Shown piece after piece: positions 46,146-54,658 of a DNA stretch of 64,000 bases. Origin of the DNA: RGIG7213 sp045545665 (GTDB lineage: Bacteria > Bacillota > Clostridia > Oscillospirales > CAG-272); the NCBI GenBank assembly GCA_045545665.1, contig JAZQBL010000039.1:29383-93382 (forward strand), in the 5' to 3' direction. The translations under genes were made by a program, and so were the position numbers. The notes below the pieces were generated by a model. The model had not been told where the DNA came from. It saw only the letters and a list, made by a program, of their open reading frames with translations, and made no database searches. Within the stretch, counting starts at the first letter, position 1. Each line of letters opens with the position of its first letter.

Positions 46146-46376
46146 ATGAACAGAGTGACCTTCAACACCGAAAGGTGTAAGGGCTGCGGACTTTGTGTTG
46201 TAGCCTGTCCGAAAAAGATCGTGTCGCTTGACACCTCCGTGCTTAATGCAAAGGGATACCATCCCGCGCAAGTTACGGATATGTCATCCTGCATTGCATG
46301 CGCTATGTGTGCTACCATGTGTCCCGATGCGATAATCACGGTTGAAAAAGACGTAGAAAAGGAACAGGAGGCTTAA
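46146..46376 (+). CDS. korD: 2-oxoacid:ferredoxin oxidoreductase, delta (ferredoxin) subunit
   Basis: The 76-residue protein has two 4Fe-4S motifs, CKGCGLCVVACPK and CIACAMCATMCPD. It carries electrons within the complex encoded by the next three genes. AGGAGGA precedes the ATG. Confidence 0.92.
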   Translation: MNRVTFNTERCKGCGLCVVACPKKIVSLDTSVLNAKGYHPAQVTDMSSCIACAMCATMCPDAIITVEKDVEKEQEA

Positions 46377-46378
46377 GT

Positions 46379-47437
46379 ATGGCAAAGGTACTTATGAAAG
46401 GTAACGAAGCGATTGCCGAAGCTGCTATAAAAGCAGGCTGTCTTCATTATTTCGGCTATCCTATAACACCCCAGACGGAAATTGCCGAATACATGGCGAA
46501 GAGAATGCCCAAAGTAGGCGGTCTTTGTCTTCAGGCAGAATCGGAAGTTGCCGCTATCAATATGATATACGGCGCGGCATCTTCGGGTACACGTTGCATG
46601 ACGTCATCGTCATCCCCCGGTATAAGCCTTAAGAGCGAAGGTATAAGCTACATTGTAGGCTGCGACCTTCCCTGCGTTATTCTTAACGTACAGAGAGGCG
46701 GTCCCGGTCTCGGCGGTATTCAGCCTTCACAGGCAGACTACTACCAGGCAACTAAGGCTCTCGGCCACGGTGACATGCATCTTTTCGTTTTAGCTCCCTC
46801 CTCCGTTCAGGAAATGGCAGAGCTCACAAGCGAAGCATTTGACATTGCCGATACATACCGTGTTCCCGTTCTTATACTTGCAGACGGTGCTCTCGGTCAG
46901 ATGATGGAGCCCGTTGACTTCGATCTCATCAAAAAGAGAGAGGTTCCCGAAAAGGATTGGGCTGCATGCGGTCACGGCGGTAAGCGAAAGAAGAACATCA
47001 TCACATCTCTCTTCCTTAACCCCGAAGAACTTGAAAATTCCGTATTGGCAAGATATGAAAAATATAAGAAAATAGACGAAAACGAAGTAAGATGCGAGCA
47101 GTTTATGACTGAAGACGCAGACATCGTCGTTGTTGCTTACGGTATCACATCACGTATATGCAAGAGTGCCGTAACTGCCGCAAGAGCAAAGGGCTTGAAG
47201 GTCGGTATGCTCCGTCCCATCACGCTTTCTCCGTTCCCGAACAAGGAGCTTGCCGCTCTTGCAAAAACAGCAAGCAAATTCCTTACCGTTGAGCTTAATA
47301 TGGGTCAGATGATAACCGACGTTAAGCTTGCTATCGAATGTTCACGCCCCGTTGAATTCTTGGGAAGAACAGGCGGTTCGCTCGTATCCGTTGAGGATGT
47401 ACTTGCTAAGATCGAAGAAATGGGAGGTAATAAATAA
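46379..47437 (+). CDS. korA: 2-oxoacid:ferredoxin oxidoreductase, alpha subunit
   Basis: The 352-residue subunit begins GNEAIAEAAIKAGC and has GYPITPQTEIAEY, GISLKSEGISY and PGLGGIQPSQADYYQ, the VorB/KorA family pattern. It oxidises 2-oxoacids with CoA to acyl-CoA, CO2 and reduced ferredoxin. Whether the substrate is 2-oxoglutarate or branched-chain 2-oxoacids cannot be told from sequence alone. Confidence 0.92.
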   Translation: MAKVLMKGNEAIAEAAIKAGCLHYFGYPITPQTEIAEYMAKRMPKVGGLCLQAESEVAAINMIYGAASSGTRCMTSSSSPGISLKSEGISYIVGCDLPCVILNVQRGGPGLGGIQPSQADYYQATKALGHGDMHLFVLAPSSVQEMAELTSEAFDIADTYRVPVLILADGALGQMMEPVDFDLIKKREVPEKDWAACGHGGKRKKNIITSLFLNPEELENSVLARYEKYKKIDENEVRCEQFMTEDADIVVVAYGITSRICKSAVTAARAKGLKVGMLRPITLSPFPNKELAALAKTASKFLTVELNMGQMITDVKLAIECSRPVEFLGRTGGSLVSVEDVLAKIEEMGGNK

Positions 47438-48180
47438 TGTCAGTAGTATTCAAGAAACCTAACGCTATGTCTGACGTTCCCATGCACTACTGTCCCGGAT
47501 GTACGCACGGTATCGTACACAGACTCGTTGCGGAAGTTCTCGACGAGCTCGGAATCGAAGGACAGACAGTCGGTGTTGCTCCCGTCGGATGCGCCGTATT
47601 TGCTTACAACTATTTCGAGTGCGATATGATAGAAGCAGCTCACGGACGTGCTCCTGCAGTTGCAACAGGCGTAAAGCGCACACATCCCGATAACGTAGTA
47701 TTTACTTACCAGGGTGACGGCGACCTTGCCGCAATCGGTACTGCAGAAACTGTACACGTAGGCGCAAGAGGCGAAAATATAACAATAATATTCATTAATA
47801 ACACAAACTACGGTATGACGGGCGGTCAGATGGCTCCCACAACTATGCTCGGTCAGGTAACGACAACGTCTCCTTACGGCCGTGATAAAAACATACAGGG
47901 TAACCCCATTCACGTATGTGAGCTTATGGCAACCCTTGACGGTGTTGCATACGCAGAACGTGTTGCCGTCAACGACGTAAAGGGTGTAAGAGCAACGAAA
48001 AAAGCGATCAAAAAGGCTTTCCAGGCTCAGATAGACAAGAAAGGTCTTTCGATCGTAGAAGTTCTTTCAACGTGTCCTACAAACTGGGGACTTTCACCGG
48101 TTGAAGCTCTCCAATTCGTTGAAGAAAAAATGAAGCCCGTATATCCGCTCGGTGTTTACAAAGACACCACCGGCTATTAA
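47437..48180 (+). CDS. korB: 2-oxoacid:ferredoxin oxidoreductase, beta (TPP) subunit
   Basis: The 247-residue subunit has YCPGCTHG, the TPP/Mg2+ motif YQGDGDLAAIG with the paired NNTNYGMTGGQ, and CPTNWG near the end. Its first base overlaps the last base of korA. It binds thiamine pyrophosphate and carries the active site with the alpha subunit. Confidence 0.93.
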   Translation: MSVVFKKPNAMSDVPMHYCPGCTHGIVHRLVAEVLDELGIEGQTVGVAPVGCAVFAYNYFECDMIEAAHGRAPAVATGVKRTHPDNVVFTYQGDGDLAAIGTAETVHVGARGENITIIFINNTNYGMTGGQMAPTTMLGQVTTTSPYGRDKNIQGNPIHVCELMATLDGVAYAERVAVNDVKGVRATKKAIKKAFQAQIDKKGLSIVEVLSTCPTNWGLSPVEALQFVEEKMKPVYPLGVYKDTTGY

Positions 48181-48192
48181 TAGGAGGAAATT

Positions 48193-48729
48193 ATGACAAG
48201 CAGAATTTTATTCGCCGGCTTCGGCGGTCAGGGTATTCTCTTTTCAGGTAAGCAGTGTGCAAAAACAGGTATGCAGCTGGGTAAATGCGTAACCTGGCTT
48301 CCCTCCTACGGACCCGAACAGAGAGGCGGTACATGTAACTGCAGCGTTATCATTTCCGACGAAGAAATAGGCGCACCCCTTGTAAACACACCCGATATTC
48401 TTATAGCTTTTAACGCTCCTTCATTCGACAAATTCGAGCCGAAGGTCGTTGCAGGCGGTGCTGTTTTCTCTGACAGCACGCTCATTTCACAGAAATCCCA
48501 GAGAACGGATATTTCAGCTTATACGATCCCCGCAACGGAGCTTGCAAACGAGATGAACGCTCCCAAGCTTGCAAACGTAATTATGCTGGGATACGTTATA
48601 GCAAAGACGAAAATATTTGACTTCGATTATTTTGCAGAAAAGCTCACAGCTTCCGTACCCGATTCAAAGGCAGCCTTGAGAGAGCTTAATAAGAAAGCGC
48701 TTCTCGTAGGCTACAACTACGCAGAATGA
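48193..48729 (+). CDS. korC: 2-oxoacid:ferredoxin oxidoreductase, gamma subunit
   Basis: The 178-residue subunit has GFGGQGILFSGK and LPSYGPEQRGGT, the Rossmann-like gamma domain that binds CoA. It completes the four-subunit complex. Its stop overlaps the ispD start (ATGA). Confidence 0.92.
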   Translation: MTSRILFAGFGGQGILFSGKQCAKTGMQLGKCVTWLPSYGPEQRGGTCNCSVIISDEEIGAPLVNTPDILIAFNAPSFDKFEPKVVAGGAVFSDSTLISQKSQRTDISAYTIPATELANEMNAPKLANVIMLGYVIAKTKIFDFDYFAEKLTASVPDSKAALRELNKKALLVGYNYAE

Positions 48730-49481
48730 GCAAGGATAAAAAGAAAGTCGGAATATTTGCAAAGCTTTTCGGCAAGGACCACGACGCACATTTCAACAGT
48801 GCGATAATCGTTGCCGCAGGAAGCGGATCGAGAATGAAATCCGATAAGACAAAGCAGCTTATGGAAGTATCTCAGATGCCCGTACTTGCAAGAACGGTTA
48901 CGCAATTTGAAAAATGCTCGCACATAAACGAGATAATCCTCGTTTGCAGAAAAGAAGAATTTCCGCAAATTGCCGATATAATACGTGCAAACAAGTTCAA
49001 AAAGATAACGCACGTCGTGTCGGGCGGAAGCACACGCCAGGCGTCTGTTCTCAACGGTTTGGCACTTGTTGACAAACGCAGTGAGTTCGTCAGCATACAC
49101 GACGGTGCAAGATGTCTTATCACACCCGAAATGATAAGCGACGTTTGCAAAGCCGCTTACCGTTTCGGTGCGGCAAGTGCATCCGCATGTGCAAAGGATA
49201 CTATGAAAATAGTTGACAAGGACGGTTTTATCAAAGAAGATGCCGACAGAAGCACGATGCGCCACGCACAGACACCGCAAATATTCAAGACCGATCTATA
49301 CCGTGCGGCGGCATATTCCGCAAAGGAAGACGGTTTTGAGGCGACGGATGACAACTCCCTCGTCACCCGTCTCGGCATCAAAGTCTTTTTGTGTGACACA
49401 GGTCATGAAAACATTAAGATAACAACTCCCGAAGACATAAGAATTGCCGAGGGAATACTGAAGTACAGGCAGGAAAAGTGA
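48726..49481 (+). CDS. ispD: 2-C-methyl-D-erythritol 4-phosphate cytidylyltransferase
   Basis: The 251-residue enzyme has the nucleotide-binding start AAGSGSRM, IHDGARCL and the C-terminal NIKITTPEDIRIAE. It makes CDP-methylerythritol in the MEP isoprenoid pathway. It has a charged N-terminal extension of about 26 residues before the catalytic domain. Translation is coupled to korC, which is an unusual partner; ispF follows 2 bases later. Confidence 0.95.
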   Translation: MSKDKKKVGIFAKLFGKDHDAHFNSAIIVAAGSGSRMKSDKTKQLMEVSQMPVLARTVTQFEKCSHINEIILVCRKEEFPQIADIIRANKFKKITHVVSGGSTRQASVLNGLALVDKRSEFVSIHDGARCLITPEMISDVCKAAYRFGAASASACAKDTMKIVDKDGFIKEDADRSTMRHAQTPQIFKTDLYRAAAYSAKEDGFEATDDNSLVTRLGIKVFLCDTGHENIKITTPEDIRIAEGILKYRQEK

Positions 49482-49482
49482 T

Positions 49483-49959
49483 ATGATGCGAATTGGCCAC
49501 GGATACGACGTTCACAGGACGGATCCCGACAGAAAGCTCGTTTTGGGCGGTGTTACAATAGATTGCGATTTCGGACTTGCGGGTCACTCTGATGCTGATG
49601 TTCTTATTCACGCCATCTGTGATGCACTCATCGGCGCTATGGGATTCGGCGATATCGGAAAACATTTTCCCGATACGGACGACAAATACAAGGGCATATA
49701 CAGTATGCTTTTGCTCGAAGAAGTGAAAGAAATGCTGAAAAAGCACTCGTATTCGGTTTCAAACATCGATGCGACCGTCGTAGCACAGGCACCGAAGCTT
49801 GCCCCGCACATTCCAATGATGAAAAAAAACATCGCTTCCGTTTTAGGTATTTCACCTTCACAGGTGAATGTCAAAGCCACAACGGAGGAGCATTTGGGTT
49901 TCACGGGAAGCGGTGAAGGCATCGCTGCGCACGCAGTCTGCCTTATAGAAACAGTTTAA
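49483..49959 (+). CDS. ispF: 2-C-methyl-D-erythritol 2,4-cyclodiphosphate synthase
   Basis: The 158-residue enzyme has the start RIGHGYDVHR, GHSDADVLIHA and TEEHLGFTGSGEGIAAHAV. It forms the cyclodiphosphate in the MEP pathway. All metal-binding Asp and His residues are present. Confidence 0.96.
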   Translation: MMRIGHGYDVHRTDPDRKLVLGGVTIDCDFGLAGHSDADVLIHAICDALIGAMGFGDIGKHFPDTDDKYKGIYSMLLLEEVKEMLKKHSYSVSNIDATVVAQAPKLAPHIPMMKKNIASVLGISPSQVNVKATTEEHLGFTGSGEGIAAHAVCLIETV

Positions 49960-49971
49960 TTGCACAAACAA

Positions 49972-49998
49972 AACACCTTCGATAGCGAAGGTGTTTTT
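49972..49998 (+). terminator. terminator after ispF
   Basis: AACACCTTCG (49972-49981) pairs perfectly with CGAAGGTGTT (49986-49995) around ATAG, followed by TTT. It ends the kor-isp operon. Confidence 0.88.
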
Positions 49999-50051
49999 CA
50001 TTCATCATATATTTTTTGATACGGTTATACAAAGAAAATATCATATTTCTA

Positions 50052-50080
50052 TTGAAATTTGTGCAAAAATGTGGTATAAT
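50052..50080 (+). promoter_or_regulatory. pcrA promoter
   Basis: TTGAAA and TATAAT are 17 bp apart, with an extended -10 (TGG before TATAAT). AAGGAGA precedes the pcrA ATG. Confidence 0.8.
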
Positions 50081-50133
50081 GAACTTAAATATAGTGCATC
50101 TTTAAGGCACATTAACGTAGCAAGGAGATTACC

Positions 50134-52533
50134 ATGAATTCCACAATAAGCAGGCAGGAGATATCAGTCTTAAAGCAAAAGGCTTTTGCTAAGCTGTACT
50201 CTTCCCTTAATGATATGCAACGCAAAGCGGTTTGTCAAACGACAGGTCCGTTACTTGTGCTTGCCGGTGCAGGTACGGGTAAAACGACCGTACTTGTAAA
50301 CAGAATAGCACATATTATGTCATTCGGCTGCACTTGTGAGGTTGACGACGTTCCTTCCTCTGTGACAAGTGCGGATATTGAAAAGCTTAAAAATTATCAG
50401 CTTCTCGAAAAAGATGAGCTTCGTGAGCTTTTGAAAAAATTTGCCGTCGCTCCCTGCCCTGCATACAATATACTTGCTATCACGTTTACGAACAAAGCGG
50501 CGAACGAAATGAAGACACGTCTGGCAGCCATACTCGGTGATGAAGCGGAAGATATGTGGGTAGGTACGTTCCACTCCATTTGTGTACGTATTCTTCGTGC
50601 GCATGCAGATAAATTGGGTTACACACGTTCTTTCACGATATACGATTCCGACGACAGCCGCCGCCTCGTGCTTCAATGTATGAAGCAATTGAACATTGAT
50701 GAAAAATCAATAGCTCCGAAATATGCGCAGAACTGCATAAGCCGCGCAAAGGACGAGCTTTTAACGCCTGCCGACTATATGGAATCATCGTCAAAATCAA
50801 GAGATCCCAGGGCTTCGAGTATCGCTGTAATATACGAACTTTATCAGCATATACTCAAAGAAAACAATGCTATGGACTTTGACGATCTTATATTCAATAC
50901 CGTAACACTTCTCAAAGGTTATCCCGAAATACGCAGTTACTATACGAAGCGATTCAAATACATATCCGTCGACGAATATCAGGATACAAACGTAGCACAG
51001 TTCACTCTTACGTATATTCTTTCAACTCATCACCACAACATTATGGCAGTGGGCGATGACGACCAGAGTATTTACAAATTCAGAGGTGCAACGGTCAAAA
51101 ACATACTCGGATTCGATAAATATTTTGATTCGGCTCAGGTAATCAAGCTTGAACAGAATTACCGTTCCACAGCAAACATACTTGCAGCGGCAAACTCCGT
51201 AATACGCAACAACGTCGCAAGACGCGGTAAGGAATTGTGGACCCAGGCGGAAGACGGTGCAAAGGTACGCATCAAGCGTGTTGCAACACAGAACGATGAA
51301 GCAAAATTCATCATAAACACGATACGCGATCTCGTTAACACGAAAAATGTAAAATTCTCGGAATGTGCCGTTCTTTACAGAATGAATGCACAGTCGAACT
51401 CTCTTGAAAACGTATTTGCAAAAAGCGGTATTCCGTACAGAATACTCGGCGGACTTCGTTTCTACGAAAGAAAAGAGATCAAAGATATGCTTGCATATCT
51501 CACGGTAATCAACAACCCCCGTGACGATTTACGTTTGAAGCGCATTATAAACGAGCCGAAGCGCAAGATAGGCGATTCAACGATAGCGGCTCTTGAAGGC
51601 ATAGCGACAGATCACGGTATATCCCTGTTCGACGTTATGAGCAGATGCAACGAATTCCCCGTGCTTTCAAAAGTATCATCAAAGCTTTTGAATTTTACGT
51701 CTATCATAACCACTTTACGTGAAATAGCCGTAACACAGCCGCTTGAACAGCTTTTTGAGCCGTTGCTCTCGCTCACCGGTTACCGCGATATGCTTATAAA
51801 CTCGGGACTTGAAGAGGACCGCGACAGACTCAGCAACATCGAAGAGCTTTTCACGAACATACGCACGTACTGTGAAGAAACGGAAGATGCAAACCTCGAA
51901 GGCTTTTTGCAGGATATAGCACTTGTGGCTGACGTTGACAATTACGACAAGGAAGCGGATGCTGTCGTAATGATGACGATACACAGTGCAAAAGGTCTTG
52001 AATTCCCCGTTGTATTTTTACCGGGACTTGAAGACGGAATATTCCCCGGTATGTCATCTCTTACCGATCCTGCAGAGCTTGAAGAAGAGCGCAGACTTGC
52101 TTACGTTGCGATGACGAGAGCTGAAAAGTATCTTTATATGATACATACAGACGAGCGTATGCTTTTCGGCAAAACGCAGAGAAACCCCAAAAGTACGTTT
52201 TTAACGGAGATCCCGGAGGTTTACACAGAGGTCGATATAGTAAAACGCCCTGTTATACAACAGACGGAACATACGGATACACAGCCCTCAAGAAAGCGTC
52301 ATATAATTTCATCGGAGCTTACGAAAACGGCTGACAAAATAACGTCTCTCGGCAAATCGACAGGTTATGACAGATTTACCGCAGGCGACCGTGTACGCCA
52401 TATGGTATTCGGCGAAGGTACGATACAGTCGGTAACTGAAATGGGCGCGGATATGCTGTACGAGGTCGTATTTGATAACGTCGGCACAAAGAAGCTTATG
52501 GCAACTTACGCAAAGCTTCAGAAAGTAAATTGA
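50134..52533 (+). CDS. pcrA: ATP-dependent DNA helicase PcrA/UvrD
   Basis: The 799-residue SF1 helicase has AGAGTGKTT (motif I), DEYQDTN (motif II), GDDDQSIYKFRGA (motif III), QNYRST (motif IV) and VAMTRAEKYLY (motif VI). An insert of about 45 residues lies between motif I and Ia (CTCEVDDVPSSV and following). The C-terminus forms the RNA-polymerase-binding Tudor-like domain (DRVRHMVFGEG, YAKLQKV). It unwinds DNA in repair and plasmid replication. Confidence 0.95.
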   Translation: MNSTISRQEISVLKQKAFAKLYSSLNDMQRKAVCQTTGPLLVLAGAGTGKTTVLVNRIAHIMSFGCTCEVDDVPSSVTSADIEKLKNYQLLEKDELRELLKKFAVAPCPAYNILAITFTNKAANEMKTRLAAILGDEAEDMWVGTFHSICVRILRAHADKLGYTRSFTIYDSDDSRRLVLQCMKQLNIDEKSIAPKYAQNCISRAKDELLTPADYMESSSKSRDPRASSIAVIYELYQHILKENNAMDFDDLIFNTVTLLKGYPEIRSYYTKRFKYISVDEYQDTNVAQFTLTYILSTHHHNIMAVGDDDQSIYKFRGATVKNILGFDKYFDSAQVIKLEQNYRSTANILAAANSVIRNNVARRGKELWTQAEDGAKVRIKRVATQNDEAKFIINTIRDLVNTKNVKFSECAVLYRMNAQSNSLENVFAKSGIPYRILGGLRFYERKEIKDMLAYLTVINNPRDDLRLKRIINEPKRKIGDSTIAALEGIATDHGISLFDVMSRCNEFPVLSKVSSKLLNFTSIITTLREIAVTQPLEQLFEPLLSLTGYRDMLINSGLEEDRDRLSNIEELFTNIRTYCEETEDANLEGFLQDIALVADVDNYDKEADAVVMMTIHSAKGLEFPVVFLPGLEDGIFPGMSSLTDPAELEEERRLAYVAMTRAEKYLYMIHTDERMLFGKTQRNPKSTFLTEIPEVYTEVDIVKRPVIQQTEHTDTQPSRKRHIISSELTKTADKITSLGKSTGYDRFTAGDRVRHMVFGEGTIQSVTEMGADMLYEVVFDNVGTKKLMATYAKLQKVN

Positions 52534-52538
52534 TCAAA

Positions 52539-52585
52539 AAACTCTCTTCACTGAACGATTTCCGTTTATTTGGGGAGAGTTTCTT
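52539..52585 (+). terminator. terminator after pcrA
   Basis: AAACTCTC (52539-52546) pairs with GAGAGTTT (52575-52582) across a long loop, followed by T-rich DNA. Confidence 0.65.
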
Positions 52586-52625
52586 TGTAAATATTTTATT
52601 TTTTGCAATTATTCACATTTTATTA

Positions 52626-52654
52626 TTGAAACTGTATATGCTTTATGATATAAT
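52626..52654 (+). promoter_or_regulatory. pgk-tpiA promoter
   Basis: TTGAAA and TATAAT are 17 bp apart with an extended -10. It precedes pgk by 42 bases. Confidence 0.8.
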
Positions 52655-52695
52655 CTTTCCGATAAACTAAAATAATATTATAGTTGAGGTGTAGT

Positions 52696-53880
52696 ATGTA
52701 CAACAAGAAAACAGTTGAAGATATCGAAGTAAAAGGCAAGCGCGTCCTTGCAAGATGCGATTTCAATGTTCCCCTTGACGGCAAGACGATCACAGATGCA
52801 AAGCGTATCAGAGAAGCGCTTCCCACCATCAAATATCTTTCCGATAACGGCGCTAAGGTTATCCTCTGCTCCCACCTCGGACGTCCGAAGGGCGAATTCA
52901 ACCCCAAATACTCATTGGCTCCCGTTGCAGAAAAGCTTGCTGAGCTTCTCGGCAAACCCGTTGTTTTTGCAAACGACGTTATAGGCGAAGATGCAAAAGC
53001 AAAGGCTGCAGCACTTAACGACGGCGACGTTATGCTTATCGAAAACGTACGTTACCACAAAGAAGAAGAAAAGAACGATCCTGCATTTGCAAAGGAACTC
53101 GCTTCTTTGGCTGACATTTACGTAAACGACGCTTTCGGTACAGCTCACAGAGCACACGCTTCCACAGAAGGCGTAAGCCACTACCTCCCCTCCGTTTGCG
53201 GTTACCTCATCCAGAAGGAAATATCCGTAATGGGCGGCGCGCTTACAGAGCCGAAGCACCCCTTCGTTGCTATTCTCGGCGGTGCTAAAGTTTCCGACAA
53301 GATCGGCGTTATAAACAACCTCATCGAAAAGGTTGACACACTTATCATCGGCGGCGCTATGGCTTACACATTCCACAAGGCAAACGGTTACTCCATCGGT
53401 AACTCACTTTGCGAAGACGACAAGATCGACCTTGCTAAGGAACTTATGGCAAAAGCAAAGGAAAAAGGCGTAAATCTTCTTCTTCCCGTGGACAACCGTG
53501 CAGGTGACAAATACGATCCCGATTGTAATTTCCTTCTCGTAAATTCCGACAACATTCCCGAAGGCTATATGGGTCTTGATATCGGTCCCGCTACAGAAAA
53601 GATCTTCGCTGACGCTGTTAAGGGTGCCGCAACAGTTATCTGGAACGGTCCTATGGGCGTTTCCGAATGGGAAAAGTTTGCATCCGGTACACGCAGTGTT
53701 GCTCAGGCTGTTGCTGACAGCGGTGCTATCTCGATCATCGGCGGCGGTGACTCCGCAGCTGCTATCGAAAAGCTCGGTTTTGCTGACAAGGTAACACACA
53801 TTTCAACAGGCGGCGGCGCATCTCTTGAATTCCTCGAAGGACTTGTTCTTCCCGGTATTGCTTGCCTCCAGGACAAATAA
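52696..53880 (+). CDS. pgk: phosphoglycerate kinase
   Basis: The 394-residue enzyme (ATG at 52696, TGAGGTG five bases upstream) has RCDFNVPLDG, SHLGRPKG, GGAKVSDKIGV and GGGDSAAAIEKLG. It makes ATP and 3-phosphoglycerate in glycolysis. A TTG four codons upstream overlaps the ribosome-binding site. tpiA follows 21 bases later. Confidence 0.97.
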   Translation: MYNKKTVEDIEVKGKRVLARCDFNVPLDGKTITDAKRIREALPTIKYLSDNGAKVILCSHLGRPKGEFNPKYSLAPVAEKLAELLGKPVVFANDVIGEDAKAKAAALNDGDVMLIENVRYHKEEEKNDPAFAKELASLADIYVNDAFGTAHRAHASTEGVSHYLPSVCGYLIQKEISVMGGALTEPKHPFVAILGGAKVSDKIGVINNLIEKVDTLIIGGAMAYTFHKANGYSIGNSLCEDDKIDLAKELMAKAKEKGVNLLLPVDNRAGDKYDPDCNFLLVNSDNIPEGYMGLDIGPATEKIFADAVKGAATVIWNGPMGVSEWEKFASGTRSVAQAVADSGAISIIGGGDSAAAIEKLGFADKVTHISTGGGASLEFLEGLVLPGIACLQDK

Positions 53881-53901
53881 TCAGAAAGCTTTGGTGTAGA
53901 T

Positions 53902-54657
53902 ATGAGAAAAACAGTTATCGCAGGAAACTGGAAGATGAATATGACACCTTCCAAGACAACAGAATTTATAAAAGCACTCGCACCTGAGGTTGCCGCTTAC
54001 AATAAAGCTGACATCGTTCTTTGCGTTCCTTTCGTTAACATTCCCGCGGCAGTTGAAGCCGCAAAAGGTACGAACATCGCTATCGGTGCCGAGAACGTAC
54101 ATTTTGAGCCCAAGGGTGCTTACACAGGCGAAATAAGCGCTGAAATGCTCGTTGAGTGCGGTGTTAAGTACGCAATCGTCGGACACAGCGAACGCCGTCA
54201 GTACTTCGGTGAAACTGATGAAACAGTAAACCTCCGTGCAAAGGCAGCTATCGCATCAGGTCTTACAGCTATCATCTGCGTAGGTGAAACGCTTGAGATG
54301 CGTGAATCCGGTATCACAGCTGAGATCGTTGCTATTCAGACAAAGAAGGCTCTTGCAGGTATTTCCGCCGAAGATCTTTCCAAGGTCATCATCGCATACG
54401 AACCCGTTTGGGCTATCGGTACAGGTAAGGTTGCAACGACAGAACAGGCAAACGAAGTTTGCGCAATAATCCGTGACGTTGTTGCAGGTCTTTACAACAA
54501 GGCAGCTGCTGATGAGCTTACTATTCAGTACGGCGGTTCTATGAATGCGGCAAACGCAGCCGATCTTCTCGCTATGTCAGACGTTGACGGCGGTCTTATC
54601 GGCGGTGCTTCCCTCAAGGTTGCCGACTTTACAACAATAGTTAAAGCAGCTCAGTAA
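53902..54657 (+). CDS. tpiA: triosephosphate isomerase
   Basis: The 251-residue enzyme starts KTVIAGNWKMN and has IVGHSERRQYF, the catalytic AYEPVWAIGTGK and QYGGSMNAANA, with GGASL at the end. It interconverts dihydroxyacetone phosphate and glyceraldehyde-3-phosphate. The following gene starts two bases after the stop. Confidence 0.97.
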   Translation: MRKTVIAGNWKMNMTPSKTTEFIKALAPEVAAYNKADIVLCVPFVNIPAAVEAAKGTNIAIGAENVHFEPKGAYTGEISAEMLVECGVKYAIVGHSERRQYFGETDETVNLRAKAAIASGLTAIICVGETLEMRESGITAEIVAIQTKKALAGISAEDLSKVIIAYEPVWAIGTGKVATTEQANEVCAIIRDVVAGLYNKAAADELTIQYGGSMNAANAADLLAMSDVDGGLIGGASLKVADFTTIVKAAQ

Positions 54658-54658
54658 T

